Source: Geotrypetes seraphini
Taxonomy: Eukaryota > Chordata > Amphibia > Gymnophiona > Dermophiidae
Direction: 5' to 3'
NCBI RefSeq assembly: GCF_902459505.1
Contig: NC_047084.1
Span: forward strand, 463,146,140 to 463,210,139
Length of the DNA stretch: 64,000 nt
This document shows, piece after piece, positions 56,601 to 62,550 of the stretch (within the stretch, counting starts at the first letter, position 1; every line of letters begins with the position of its first letter). The notes under the pieces are model-generated. The model did no database searches. It saw nothing but the letters and a program-made list of their open reading frames with translations, and was not told the origin of the DNA. The translations under genes and the position numbers were made by a program.

Positions 56601-57171
56601 TCAGTGTTAGGCATCGGATATCAAATTTTAAGGTGCTTAGCCAACCCAAGTGCTATATGTGTGTGTGTGTGTGTGTGTAAGTTCTGGTTTTTGTTGTGCC
56701 TGAAATCATACTGTACTTTTCTCTCTATACTGTATACGCAGTATACAGTACTTTTCTCTCTATACTCTATACGCAGTTCCTGATTGGTGAGGCCCAACTT
56801 TAGTACAGGAAGAGGCGGTCGGAGCATATCGCGAGTGATTTCCTTCACTTTCCTGCCTTTCCGGCTGCCCTCACCTGCCCAGTCATTCTCGTGACTGACC
56901 GGGACTGCGGACTTCAAATTTGCGGGGGGGCACTGTGTGTGTGTGTGTGTGTGTGTATATGTAAATGTATATCGCTTTGTTGTTGCGATATAATGCTATT
57001 TGTCCTACCCTTTTAGGAAGAAGAATTTTGGGATCAGTTACTTGAGTCGGGACAAACAGGGCCAAGAGACCTATCTGTCTTTGATGTCTGAGTGGGACCT
57101 GGGTTCAGCCTTTGCTGGTGCATCCAAGCCATACCTGCAACTCAAGATCGACATAAAACCCTCAGAAGACA
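32583..57171 (+). CDS. TBC1D25: TBC1 domain family member 25, N-terminal part (exons 1-3, spliced)
   Basis: The partial CDS joins 32583-32645, 45746-45855 and 57017-57171, giving the first 109 codons plus one base. TBC1D25 (OATL1) is a Rab GTPase-activating protein, known to bind ATG8/LC3 proteins and to act on Rab33B in autophagosome maturation. The window covers the acidic start 'AEEEEREVVRVRVK' and the PB1-like ubiquitin-fold region ('FAVDPQITSLDVLQHILIRA' to 'DIKPSEDS'), very close to human. The LC3-interacting motif and the TBC catalytic domain lie in later exons to the right. The frame is continuous across both junctions, with no damage. Introns of 13.1 and 11.2 kb are filled with repeats. 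The gene lies 16.7 kb downstream of EBP in the same orientation. Confidence 0.95.
32646..33049. other. Start of TBC1D25 intron 1, no repeat recognised
   Basis: The CpG-rich character fades by about 32720, and a poly-A tract lies near 32960. No other feature was seen. Confidence 0.4.
33050..33420 (+). mobile_element. L2-clade LINE fragment
   Basis: 'ANDLGVILDSHLTVGDHVSR' around 33110-33165 is the L2-type post-RT motif. A hydrophobic segment with 'FSHANYGN' in place of the 'FSRLDYCN' block follows. It is frameshifted and old. Confidence 0.6.
33421..34254. other. Unassigned intron sequence
   Basis: AT-rich, with pyrimidine-rich tracts near 33850-34030. No gene or named repeat. Confidence 0.35.
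34255..34880 (-). mobile_element. CR1-clade LINE, 3' end (antisense)
   Basis: On the plus strand the blocks 'AAGAACATAAAAATTGCTAT', 'CCACATCCCCTGGCAACACG', 'TCCAAGCTGAAGAGCCCTAA' and 'TTTCCTCATATGAGTTG' appear in the order expected for the complement of a CR1 3' end. It carries several indels. Confidence 0.75.
34990..35130 (+). repeat. LINE/SINE 3' tail
   Basis: 'GATTGTGAGCCCGCCGGGAC' followed by 'TAATGTAAACCGTTCTGAGC' and an ATAAATG-type tail form the 3' end of a local L2-related family. A relative is at 42836-42920. Confidence 0.6.
35161..35412 (-). mobile_element. CR1-clade LINE fragment (antisense)
   Basis: On the minus strand 'INDLEMETISEVIKSAENTN' and 'LHVDHEKLQKDL' mark the region just around the CR1 active-site box, here altered (SAENTN for FADDTK). 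It is old and inactive. Confidence 0.65.
35415..36265 (+). mobile_element. tRNA-derived SINE split by an L1 insertion
   Basis: The left half (35415-35544) opens 'GAGTGGAGGATAGCCTAATG' and ends 'CCCCAGATACAAAATAAGTA'. The right half resumes at 36203 and runs through 'ATGTAAACCGCATTGATTTG' to about 36265. It is the same family as 25974-26115. Confidence 0.75.
35545..36202 (+). mobile_element. L1/Tx1-clade LINE, 5'-truncated 3' end, in a SINE
   Basis: The insert is bracketed by an exact 11-bp duplication AAGTACCTGTA (35534-35544 and 36203-36213). It encodes an ORF2 C-terminal zinc-knuckle-like piece ('CWRGCGQLGSSQHFWSTCPR') and ends in an AATAAAC / A-rich tail. It is a textbook target-primed insertion of about 658 bp. 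Confidence 0.88.
36365..36462. repeat. Tandem duplication, ~60-bp unit
   Basis: 'AACCAGTTCAGGATATT' followed by TCCTATCCTATC-type sequence occurs twice in a row. Confidence 0.75.
36480..38335 (-). mobile_element. CR1-clade LINE fragment (antisense) split by an L2
   Basis: The left part (36480-36655) has 'AAATCCATGTTGACTCTG' and 'TTCTCTACCGTTTACCCAGC'. The right part (about 38085-38335) has 'TTTTCTAGTCTTCTGGGACT' and 'CCAGCCCCATTGCTTTATCC'. These are neighbouring blocks of an antisense CR1 RT, separated by the L2 insertion. Confidence 0.7.
36656..38060 (-). mobile_element. L2-clade LINE with a 286-codon open frame (antisense)
   Basis: The minus-strand frame 37947-37087 encodes RT motifs 'DLSATFDTVDHHLFLGKLSL', 'GVPQGSVLGPHLFSIYT', and the active-site box 'YHLYADDSKIYL', then 'HNLEVIFDSSLSF' and 'LHLDYCNSLLSGLPLS'. 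The 3' end carries a (TAC)n-type tail near 36660. The 5' part (endonuclease) is missing. The frame is long, so the copy is fairly young and lies inside an older CR1. Confidence 0.85.
38420..38900 (-). mobile_element. Penelope/retrozyme-like repeat with hammerhead-like motif
   Basis: It is an inverted relative of 42220-42640: 'AAAACACTTAAGACGATCAA', 'AGGTTAATAAGACACAGAAT' and 'CAAAGAAGGTTCAGTATAAA' have complements there in reversed order. The hammerhead-like fold lies at 38478-38525. No RT is encoded. Confidence 0.5.
38478..38525 (-). ncRNA. Hammerhead-ribozyme-like motif (copy b)
   Basis: On the minus strand: GACC, core CTGAGGCA, stem II GGTGT-loop-ACACC, then AAAAC (canonical GAAAC with one change), stem III ACAG-TG-CTGT, GTC, and closing GGTC pairing with GACC. 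The architecture is complete, but two core positions depart from the canonical hammerhead. Confidence 0.4.
38925..39051. repeat. Near-perfect foldback MITE
   Basis: It opens GGGCCTGTTTTACAAAGC and ends with the inverse. Inner arms 'CGGCTGCTGCGC' and 'GCAGCAACAGCCCC' types pair around 'CCATAGAGATTTAAAGG'. Flanks GAA/TAA are only a weak 3-bp match. It is the same end style as 45149-45243. Confidence 0.75.
39252..40688. mobile_element. TA-flanked DNA transposon with a huge inner palindrome
   Basis: The termini CCGTATTTTCGCGGATATAA and the inverse (TTATATCCGCGAAAATACGG) are flanked by TA on both sides (39250-39251 and 40689-40690). This suggests a Tc1/mariner-type or other TA-targeting superfamily. 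The core contains two arms of more than 400 bp in inverse orientation, meeting near 39857, plus GGGGACAGACCTTCAAG-type and GAGAGTCGGGG-type tandem repeats (40300-40565). No transposase is seen. Confidence 0.8.
39400..40290. repeat. Giant inverted repeat, arms over 400 bp
   Basis: The left arm (about 39400-39848) and right arm (about 39865-40290) are inverse copies with few differences: a short indel near 39610-39640 against 40070-40090, and scattered single changes. Each arm read outward gives nearly the same 100-residue open frame, which is a composition by-product. The loop is about 15 bases around CCAACCCGACC. Confidence 0.88.
40795..40950. repeat. LINE tail plus small foldback
   Basis: 'TGGTCCATCCAGTCTGCCCT' and 'CTGCTGTCATTTACTATG' (to about 40864) resemble a LINE 3' end. 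'GGGGCTCATTTTCAAAGCAT' and the inverse 'ATGCTTTGAAAAT' (40866-40950) form a small MITE. Confidence 0.45.
41074..41316. mobile_element. piggyBac-like MITE flanked by TTAA
   Basis: The ends CCTTTTCCTACCG and CGATAGGAAAAGG are bracketed by TTAA (41070-41073 and 41317-41320), the strict piggyBac target. It is 243 bp with no coding capacity. Confidence 0.85.
41686..42119. mobile_element. hAT element, target duplication GACTAGAG
   Basis: It opens CAGTGTTTTTCAACCTTTTT and closes GGTTGAAGAACACTG. A perfect 8-bp duplication GACTAGAG lies at 41678-41685 and 42120-42127. 'GTGGACCGGC' and its inverse recur subterminally. It is 434 bp with no transposase. Confidence 0.92.
42220..42640 (+). mobile_element. 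Penelope/retrozyme-like repeat, opposite copy
   Basis: It is inverse to 38420-38900. The hammerhead-like core near 42541-42585 is worn (TTGAAGCAGACG, AAAACACAG, TATTTCGGGTC). It ends 'AACATTAAATAAATAAAATC'. Confidence 0.45.
42700..42920. repeat. Old hAT end and L2-related 3' tail
   Basis: 'GGATATCCTGAAAATCTGAT' and 'CTGAGGACAGGG' (42711-42752) are one arm of the hAT foldback family. 'GATTGTAAGCTCTGTTGAGA' with a TAGTAGTAG-type end (42834-42920) is an L2-style 3' tail. Confidence 0.55.
42978..43330. mobile_element. Old hAT foldback MITE split by another hAT
   Basis: The left arm ('CTATCCACAATAAATATGCA') and right arm ('GATATCCTGAAAACCTGATT', 'TCTAGGAACAGG') belong to the 8094-8289 family. 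The younger hAT at 43075-43272 sits between them. Confidence 0.7.
43075..43272. mobile_element. hAT MITE, target duplication CTGTAGAT/CTTTAGAT
   Basis: The ends CAGGGGTGTCCAACC and GGTTGGACACCCCTG are exact inverses. The 8-bp flanks differ at one base (43067-43074 and 43273-43280). It is 198 bp, a close relative of 17921-18097. Confidence 0.9.
43331..44509. other. Intron sequence, mostly unassigned
   Basis: 43440-43570 holds a LINE-tail-like 'ATGTGGTCCATCCAGTCTTG'. The rest, including an open frame at 43648-43845, resembles nothing that I can name. Confidence 0.35.
44510..44894 (+). mobile_element. Non-autonomous Helitron
   Basis: The 385-bp element starts TCTATATATATAAAATCGG after A (44509) and ends in CTAG followed by T (44895), the A^T insertion rule of Helitrons. 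A CCCG...CGGG hairpin (44868-44884) lies ~10 bases before the CTAG end. The 'CGATCACGCAAAAACGGCTT' and 'GACCGATTTGACCGAAACTT' block after the 5' end is typical of this Helitron family across animals. It has no Rep/helicase and no target duplication. Confidence 0.88.
44895..45145. other. Unassigned intron sequence
   Basis: No gene or repeat was recognised. Confidence 0.3.
45149..45243. mobile_element. PIF/Harbinger-like foldback MITE with TTA duplication
   Basis: The 95-bp element, GGGGCCCCTTTTACAAAGC to GTAAAAGGGGCCC, is flanked by TTA (45146-45148 and 45244-45246). The centre is 'CATTCAATTCCTATGGGC'. It is the clearest copy of the foldback family for defining ends and target duplication. 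Confidence 0.82.
45244..45745. other. End of intron 1
   Basis: 'GAGTTGTAAACCACTTTGGG' (45281-45300) is a LINE/SINE-tail fragment. T-rich tracts lead to the exon 2 acceptor. Confidence 0.4.
45746..45855 (+). CDS. TBC1D25: TBC1D25 exon 2
   Basis: The acceptor is TTGCTTTAG and the donor GTAAGT at 45856. It encodes 'KYEGLLQPEFRTFAVDPQIT' then 'SLDVLQHILIRAFDLN' and ends with two bases of a Gly codon. The match to the human protein is close throughout. Confidence 0.95.
45856..46319. other. Start of intron 2, unassigned
   Basis: No repeat was recognised except a possible 'AACCCAGCCCTCAGGATA' hAT-arm scrap near 46260. Confidence 0.35.
46320..46485 (-). mobile_element. L1-clade LINE 3' tail (antisense)
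   Basis: An ATT-repeat and poly-T start lead into 'CTTTATTGATTTTCAAACTT', the complement of an L1-type 3' end. Confidence 0.5.
46508..47080. mobile_element. Harbinger-like non-autonomous element
   Basis: The left end GGGCTAGATTCACTAAGCC follows TTA (46505-46507). The inside has 'GCGACTGCTGAGGACTAGTCGC' style hairpins (46711-46735) and inverted 'GCATGCGCAGACCATCT' blocks (46919-46962). The right end is not resolved. It is related to 27835-28116. Confidence 0.5.
49696..50205. repeat. Tandem array, ~116-bp unit, about 4.4 copies
   Basis: Units beginning AAAGCAGCCCCCTTTCCCTC start at 49696, 49813, 49928, 50046 and 50162. Each contains 'CCAGTTCCTCCCTGACTGTC' and 'CAAGCAAAGC'. The array produces parallel proline/serine-rich frames that are not genes. 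Confidence 0.95.
50280..50409. repeat. Palindrome with 55-bp arms inside the Helitron
   Basis: Arms 50280-50334 and 50355-50409 (both ending in GCGGCCGC-type sequence) are inverse copies with about four changes around a 20-base loop. Confidence 0.88.
51591..52189. other. Unassigned intron sequence
   Basis: No gene was seen. Short open frames at 51847-52123 match nothing that I know. Confidence 0.35.
52190..52420 (-). mobile_element. Penelope/retrozyme-like repeat fragment with hammerhead-like motif
   Basis: It contains the best-paired hammerhead-like fold (52359-52403). The 3'-ward sequence on the minus strand includes 'AGTGCTTTATTGAAATGTGG'. The ends are undefined. Confidence 0.45.
52359..52403 (-). 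ncRNA. Hammerhead-ribozyme-like motif (copy d)
   Basis: On the minus strand stem I is GGCTTC (52403-52398) with GGAGCC (52364-52359), six consecutive pairs including one G-U. The core CTGATGTA is followed by a GCTA/TAGC stem II, then exact CGAAAC, ACAG...TGTT as stem III, and a GTT cleavage triplet. It departs from the canonical CUGANGA by one extra base. Confidence 0.5.
52421..52724. other. Unassigned intron sequence
   Basis: 'GGCCAGGCGGGCCAGATTCAGCCCG' style sequence near 52683-52708 suggests a worn hAT end. Nothing else was recognised. Confidence 0.35.
52725..52885. repeat. Old copy of the hAT foldback family
   Basis: 'CCAGTTGGGTTTTCAGAATT', 'AATATGCATGGAATAGATTT' and 'CTGGGTTAAGAACCCCTG' match the 8094-8289 family with many changes. 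Confidence 0.6.
52886..53479. other. Unassigned intron sequence
   Basis: No exon or named repeat was found. Confidence 0.35.
53480..53667 (-). mobile_element. CR1-clade LINE fragment (antisense)
   Basis: On the minus strand 'INDLEIGKTTSEVIKFADDT' (from 53664) is the CR1 active-site region. It is followed by 'HDKTRFNVDKCKVMH'. It is truncated by the element starting at 53670. Confidence 0.75.
53670..53930. mobile_element. TA-flanked DNA transposon end fragment
   Basis: It starts CAGTCAAACCTCGGTTTGTG directly after TA (53668-53669), a terminus typical of mariner/Tc1-type repeats in tetrapods. It continues with 'AGACGAGCAAAACATTTTC' and GC-rich sequence. The other end is lost. Confidence 0.55.
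53935..56510 (+). mobile_element. DIRS-type retroelement fossil
   Basis: Reverse transcriptase (about 54020-54540, including the fingers region), RNase H (about 54760-55130) and tyrosine recombinase (about 55400-56510) follow in the usual order. The recombinase region is interrupted by about 500 bp of unrelated sequence (about 55830-56335), probably a later insertion. The copy is badly broken and old. Confidence 0.7.
56655..56960. repeat. Two (TG)n runs and a 38-bp tandem duplication
   Basis: (TG)n lies at about 56657-56679 and again at 56934-56957. Between them 'CAGTATACAGTACTTTTCTC' is part of a 38-bp unit present twice (56700-56775). Confidence 0.85.
57017..57171 (+). CDS. TBC1D25: TBC1D25 exon 3
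   Basis: The acceptor is CTACCCTTTTAG and the donor GTAAGT at 57172. It completes the Gly codon and encodes 'KKNFGISYLSRDKQGQETYL' and 'ASKPYLQLKIDIKPSED'. It ends after one base of the next codon. No later exon was found up to 64000. Confidence 0.95.
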
Positions 57172-57254
57172 GTAAGTAGATTGAGTGCATGTGATGTGAG
57201 GGGGAGGGGGGGATAGAATGAACAGGAAAAAGATATTCCAGAAGTCTCTCTTAA

Positions 57255-57597
57255 CCCTTTCAGGACCAAGGGACATATTTGTCCCATAACTTTAAAATCC
57301 TATACATTTTGATTGGGATAGTCTACAGTTCTAAATTTGATATGTACAGATTCCATAGGATACTGCCTTTATGTAAACAAACTGGTTCCGACATTCATTC
57401 ATTAGCGTCGTTGCCAGATTGACGAGAAGATTCACTTGCCACACTGTCCATAAGCCAGAAGTGTGATTTTTTTTTAAATAAAAATAATGATATTTCACAA
57501 AAAAAATCAATTTTTTGGCACCTGCAAGCCCTTTTTACCATAAAAATGTCGTCAAAACCACAAAAATTGGCCTACGATCCTTATGGTCCTGAAAGGG
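57255..57597. mobile_element. piggyBac-like MITE flanked by TTAA
   Basis: The ends CCCTTTCAGGACCAAGGG and CCTTATGGTCCTGAAAGGG (inverse with few changes) are bracketed by TTAA (57251-57254 and 57598-57601). It is 343 bp, non-coding, and sits 84 bases after the exon 3 end. Confidence 0.88.
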
Positions 57598-57601
57598 TTA
57601 A

Positions 57602-58199
57602 ATCATCACACTTGATCATTAGAAAATCATGTGAAGAAGGGAAGACCACTTTAAAGTACAGAAAGATAAATCATTATTCATTCACTATAACTCTTGCTGG
57701 TCTTTGGGGCTGGAGAGAAGTGCTCTTTTTTGAGAATAACCCTGGAAGGCACTATGCAAAGTATTTTCTTGCAGCCTAAGCCAAAGGGCCAGTGCACTTT
57801 AATTACATTTTTCAATCGGTATAAGAAATCAGCATAAACAAAATTGCGGTATCTCTTTGTAGCAGACTGACTCACCCTGACAAAGCTGTTCCTTTGTGCA
57901 CTTCAAGTAGTGTATTCTGCTGTAATGGATGTGATAACACTTATTAAGAGTGGTCGCAACCATTAGAATAACCAGAGTAGAATAATAGTACATGTTGCCC
58001 TTTCTGTTCTAAAAGTTCCTCAGGGCTCTGTTCTCTTTCTTCTTGTAGTACTTGGTATTCTAAATTAATAGCAATAAGTAACATTGACTCAAAAGCACTT
58101 TTCAGGATTATCCATTCTTTAACTACAGTTACTGATTTTTCAAAGCAGATTTCCTTTTCCTAGACAATCCCAGCGAAGCGGGTATTATATCCATTGACC
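57602..58199. other. Unassigned intron 3 sequence
   Basis: No exon 4 of TBC1D25 and no repeat family were recognised. Confidence 0.35.
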
Positions 58200-60079
58200 A
58201 GCAGGTAAAAATAGATAATTCAAAATTGTAGTGTGCTCTATAAGAACTGACTCCAGCTCCCACTATTCAGTATTTTCCATCTTCAGCTGGTGGTCAAAGG
58301 TGTACTTCACAGCTTTTGTTTGTTTCAGAGGTGCTTCTGGTCCAGTTGGTCATCTGGCTTCTAGTTGAGCTTGGGTATTTCTTCTTCCCTTCTGAAGATT
58401 CATACCTAGAAGTTTCTAAGTTGATGTCCTTCTCCCCTAGCTCTCTGGCCTCCTAACTCTTGTCTCTGCTCCTCTACACCTTGATCTAGAACCACGGAGG
58501 AGCCTGCAGAAACAGTTTTGTGTTGTTCGTTCTGCAGATTGCGTCACCCAGCAGGGGGGAAATGTTGGGCCTGAAGTAGCTCAAATCCATGTCTGACATG
58601 GATGAGTGGGAGGCCTCCTTAGAGGAACAATCCCCGATACTGATTTCTCAGACTGCTGCTTTCTCATTCTGCCTGTTCTCCTTTTCAGGAAACTGGGGGG
58701 ATGGTGGCTATCTTGGAATCTGCCTCATGACAGAGCTTCCTCTGTTGTCTCCTCAAGATGCAGTCACTTCAGTCTGGAACTCAAGGAACTTTTCAACCTT
58801 TTTCTTTCCTGAATTTGTGCTTTTAATGCATCAGGCCTTTTTACAGAAATGGGGGTCAGGCTTCTGTCTCTCAGCTTCCCCCTTTTCCTAAGCAGGTATG
58901 TTTGAAGCACCCAGATTTTAGAGACATTGAGTCGGTGCTCTCTTTAGCTCCTGGCATTTTTAGCATCTCATTCCAATCGGCTCGTTCTTTGGAAACCTCT
59001 CACTTCCTGTAGTGATCAGGTCCCAGGCCATTTTTCGCTGTCTTCTTTTTACAAAGAATGGGCAAAGATCACATCAGATAAGAGGGTCCTAGACATTATC
59101 AGAGAAGGCTACAAGTTAGAATTTTCTCCCAGCTGCTTCATTCATCTTAGTATTCTAATGTCATCTGTGAAGGTGGTATGCTGTTTGGGAGACTCTTGAA
59201 ACTCTTCACAGCTTGAGAACAGTGATGCATATGCTTTGAGAAGAAAATGGACAAGACCCTTATTCAGTTTACTTCATAGTTCCCAAAAGAGAAAAGGGTT
59301 TCATTCCATTATGGATTTAAAAATCAGTCGCTGTCTTTGAGTGTTATGGTTTCGTATAAAGATGCTTCAATCAGTCATTGCTTCTTTGCATCAAGGAGAA
59401 TTTACTACTCTGGACCTCAAAGAAGTCTACTTTCACATTCCAATTTGACCTCCACATTGGAAGTTTCTGCATTTTGTGGTTCTGGGCCATCATTTCTAAT
59501 TTCGGGCATTGCCCTTCAGTTTGGCCACAGCTTCTAGTATCTTTTCCAAGGCCTTCCTGCATTGTCAGGGGATCAGGGTGCACCCTTATCTCAATGACTA
59601 GTTGATTCGAGCTACATCTTTGATTTCTAGAGGTACTTCATTCTCTTGGATGGATGGTGAACTTCTTCTCCAGGAACAAACTGCGCCCCTTGCAAAGCCT
59701 GATGTATTTGACACCTGCTGCTTCAACACCAAACAGGGGAAGGTTTTCCTACTAAATTCAGAAATTCCAGTACCAGATCAGACAGATGCTGCTACTCTGT
59801 AATCCTAGAGTTTGGGACTATTCTTAGGTCAATGGTAGCAACTTTGGAGGTGGTTCCATGGATGAGGGACCATATGAAACCCTTTCAGGCATCTCTACTG
59901 AGTTTGTGGTTTCCCATGTCAAAAGACTATTGCTCTCTCTTGGACGATGCTGGCCAGACACAGTATGGTATGGTAGCTTCAGTCCTGCAGCCTGGCCAAG
60001 GGAGTTCGGTTGGAGTGGAGGTTTCAGTTGGGGGTCTGTCTGATCTGTAGCCTGACGATCCTGAAGATTGTGCTGTATT
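58200..60079 (+). mobile_element. DIRS-type retroelement fossil, first of a stack
   Basis: Gag-like sequence (about 58300-58990) leads into reverse transcriptase (about 59030-59800, recognisable by 'FTTLDLKEVYFHI') and the beginning of RNase H. Its 3' part is absent, replaced by the next element. It is much broken and old. Confidence 0.65.
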
Positions 60080-62550
60080 GAGAAAAGCTGAGGCAGAAAA
60101 TCCTTTCCCTTCACTTCAGACAGAGCTGACAGGCAGGCACTGTGGAGACTGTATGTACAGCCACATTACTTCCTATGGGAGAATCTCTGAAAATGGGGTT
60201 TTTAGTTGTTTCTGGAGATAGGGGTAGATCTCCCACCCCAAAAGTCCAAAATCACCGGTTTTTGAACTTCTAGGAAGTCTCCATGTGTTTTAGGCGCAAA
60301 TTTTATGGTGGTGGCTATCTTGGATTTTTAGTGATCTAATATTAAACTTTAAATTTCTGCCTCACAACCGCTCGATTTCATTAGAGAGGAGTGTCCATTT
60401 GCCACAGCGTGTGAGGAGAGAGCAAGAACTTCGAGCTTCATCTCTTCAGGGTCTTCCAGGGCTGAAGAGTCAGGTTAATTCCAAGAAATGGGCAAAAAAT
60501 CTCACCCTATGCTGGTTTCTGACAGTGACGCAAAATGCATGCATACAGAGTCTGGGGACCTCTCGCAGTCCAGGGACTGCCGGGGAGCTCTCGCAGTCCC
60601 CGATATGTGGCTTTTTTTGCCTGGAATTTATTCAGCTCATGTGGAGAGCGTATCTCATGGACCCAACCCATGCAGTGCAGCCTATGAGTAGGGCACCAGG
60701 TTTTCTATCGGGGTCTTCCCTTGTAGGGGTTCCTGTTCAAGCTCCCAGTTTCCCTGTCATCACAGATCTGGATGGTCTACTCTGGTGAGCTGATTCCGTA
60801 GATACTGCATCCACCATGGATGACCTGGATACAGTTTGTGGTTGGTCTCTGAGATGGATGACCCCTCTGTTTATCGGCTGTTTTAGTCAGCATATATCCA
60901 TAAGGGAACTGAAATTGGGGCTCAGCCTTCCACATCTCATTGTACCATCATGAGTCATTCTAATATTCAAGACGTCCTTTTTTTTGTCACATCCTGATCT
61001 CACAGCTCTGTTTATGGAACAGTGGTAGACTTGAAGGTTCCTTTAGGCTGACTAAGATCATGGCTAAGCTTTATCTCATGGCACTGGATTTTCAGCAGCT
61101 CTTTGAGCAGCCGAAGGTAGATTTGGTGGTGGCTCAGGTGACTAAGTGCTCTGCCTTACCCAGTGAAGGGGGAGTAAACTGAAGGATTCTCAGGATTGCA
61201 GGATAAACCTAGTTGTGAGGAAGCTTTTTGAGGTGACTTCTTTGGGTATTAAGGCTGCTGCAACTGCTTCCTTCGCAGCGTGTGCTTTTCACACTTAAGT
61301 TGTGCCATGATCCTTCAGTGGAGGATGACTCTTTCCCCCAGATAGTGCTGGAAGGAATTGACTATGAAGCTGAATCCTTGTATGAACTTAGTCAGGTGTT
61401 AGGCAAGGTTTTAGCTTGTGCCTTTTCAGCTCACAGAACACTCTGGATTCCTTCACAGGGCTGGAGACTCGGCCTCTTAAGTCGACTCTTAGCAGGCTTT
61501 CTTTCAAGGGTCTGGATGACCTGATGGCCAGTGTGGCGGACTACCATCCTAAGTCCTTTCCAGATAATGAGCCTTGGTGTGTTTTGGAGAGGAGGTGGCA
61601 ATTTTCATCCCTCCCTCCCAAAGGTTTTGCTAAGGCTTCTTGGGCTCATCTGGCCAGAGATTTTCCCCAAACTACAGATGCTATTCCAACCCTAGATGCC
61701 AAAAGGCTTCGGGTTCTCATGCCAGCACATCCTCTAAAAAGTCACAATGCTGCCAGGGTCTCAGACACACCTCCTTGATTTGGAGGGTTGACTGATGGTG
61801 TTCCTTCAGGAGTAGGAGCAAATCTCCTCAGACAAATGGGTGCTGGATATCATACGGGAGGTACACAAGATAGATTTCTTCCATTTTCCTTTGGATTTGT
61901 TTTTGGACACTCCAGTGGGAAGGCAGGAGAAAGCACTGAAAGTTGAGGTGATTCTGCAGCATCTCTTTGGCATTCAGGCATTCGGAACCAATTTCAGAAA
62001 GCAATTCGGGCTCTACAGATACTCCTTATACTTCATGCCAAAGAAAGACGCAGAAGACTGGAGACCCATCCTGGATCTCAAGTTGATCAATGTGTTTCTA
62101 CAGATTCCACACTTTCATATGGAAACAGTGCATTCAGTCATTGCAGTGTTGGTTCCAGAAACCTATCTGCATGTTCTATTTTCCTGGACATGCTCTACAG
62201 CAGCATTTTCAATTTGCGGCCCTATCCTTCAGGTTGGCAACAGTCCCCGCACTTTCACCAAAGTGATAGCAGTGGTAGCGGCATATATCCGCAGAATTGA
62301 GGATCCTGATTCATCTATATGTGGATGATTGGTTGATCAGGGTGCCGTCCAGACTGCTTTGGAGTGCGAGCATGCGTTGGAGGCTGTGGTGTCCTTTGCA
62401 ATGTTTGGACTGTATCGTAAACTTCAAGAAAAGTCAGCTAAATCCATCGCAGATGCTGAATTACCTGGGAGTTCAGTACAACACATTCCAAGGCTTTGTT
62501 TTTCTTCTCGAGCCACACAAACAGAAACTCCAGAAACAGATCAAAGATCT
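60080..62550 (+). mobile_element. DIRS-type retroelement fossil, second of the stack
   Basis: A 5' leader (60080-60370) is followed by a gag-like region (about 60380-61780) and reverse transcriptase (about 61830-62550) with 'PKKDAEDWRPILDLKLINVF' and the 'YVDDWLI' box. It is cut within the RT by the start of the third element. It has several breaks and is moderately old. Confidence 0.75.
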
